NCBI RefSeq assembly: GCF_014648655.1
Contig: NZ_BMRN01000056.1
Span: forward strand, 367 to 33,235
Length of the DNA stretch: 32,869 bases
Reading direction: 5' to 3'
Origin: Streptomyces atratus
Lineage (GTDB): Bacteria > Actinomycetota > Actinomycetes > Streptomycetales > Streptomycetaceae
The notes beneath the pieces are model-generated. The model did no database searches. It was given only the letters and a program-made list of their open reading frames with translations, and had not been told where the DNA came from. Both the position numbers and the translations under genes were made by a program. This document shows, one piece after another, positions 32,802-32,869 of this stretch; position 1 is the stretch's first letter, and every line of letters starts with the position of its first letter.

Positions 32802-32869
32802 TCATGCGGCGGTGGCCAGCGTAGTTGATCGTTGTTCGTAGGCGATCGGGCTGATCTGGCCGAGGCGGG
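32802..32869 (-). mobile_element. IS3-family transposase, 3' end
   Basis: The last bases, read on the minus strand, give RLGQISPIAYEQRSTTLATAA then TGA. This is the C-terminal tail of an IS3-type integrase/transposase (HSxLGxxSPxxYE pattern). The rest lies beyond the window, so completeness cannot be judged. Confidence 0.75.

Noticed and set aside
1..32869. CRISPR arrays, rRNA and tRNA genes
   Set aside because: No regularly spaced direct repeats and no RNA gene structures were seen in the window.

Overview
The window is very GC-rich with strongly GC-biased third codon positions. Genes often start with GTG or TTG and are packed with 1-4 base overlaps. Its gene families (AfsR-type ATPase and TPR regulators, flippase-like membrane proteins with pseudokinase domains, SMUG2-like proteins) are typical of Streptomyces or a close actinomycete. 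Many broken genes, inverted repeats and mobile-element remnants mark it as an accessory region.

Layout: (1) 1-2452, the C-terminal ~816 codons of a magnesium-type P-type ATPase, broken by one missing base near 1104. (2) 3011-5842, a flippase-like (lysylphosphatidylglycerol synthase TM) protein with a pseudokinase domain. Its C-terminus is lost at a recombination junction near 5302-5310, where it meets a truncated MFS gene on the other strand. (3) 5252-9303, minus strand: an overlapping operon of ABC exporter, HIT-family protein, APH-type kinase and the truncated MFS gene. (4) 9304-10644: an unrecognised ORF, hairpins, and a 128-bp element bounded by near-perfect 21-bp inverted repeats. (5) 10645-19908, plus strand: the most interesting part, a candidate biosynthetic gene cluster. 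(6) 19980-21115: a small deoxyribosyltransferase-like gene, then remnants of an IS4-type transposase and a sigma factor. (7) 21197-25558, minus strand: NUDIX hydrolase, small protein, PPC/DUF296 protein, L-asparaginase, a large HTH regulator and a small gene overlapping the regulator start. (8) 25748-30892, minus strand: regulators and decayed genes, including a truncated NTPase, a gene with an in-frame TGA, two LuxR-type regulators, a frameshifted membrane protein and a winged-helix/TPR protein. (9) 31279-32869: a complete MFS exporter and the 3' end of an IS3-family transposase at the right edge.

The candidate cluster joins two unusual gene sets. First come an aldo/keto reductase homologue lacking its catalytic lysine, a degenerate RibD-like deaminase fused to a methyltransferase, a SMUG2-like uracil-DNA-glycosylase-fold protein, and a deoxyribosyltransferase with an N-terminal domain resembling Ppx/GppA. 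Then, with 4-base overlaps, come a carrier protein-acyl ligase fusion, a ketosynthase with a Cys-His-His triad, a ketosynthase-like partner without those residues, and a carrier protein-thioesterase fusion. I infer a small acyl chain built on carrier proteins plus enzymes with nucleotide- or glycosyl-recognition folds, possibly giving a nucleoside-like or N-glycoside acyl product. I do not recognise this combination as a described pathway. No RNA genes or CRISPR arrays were found.
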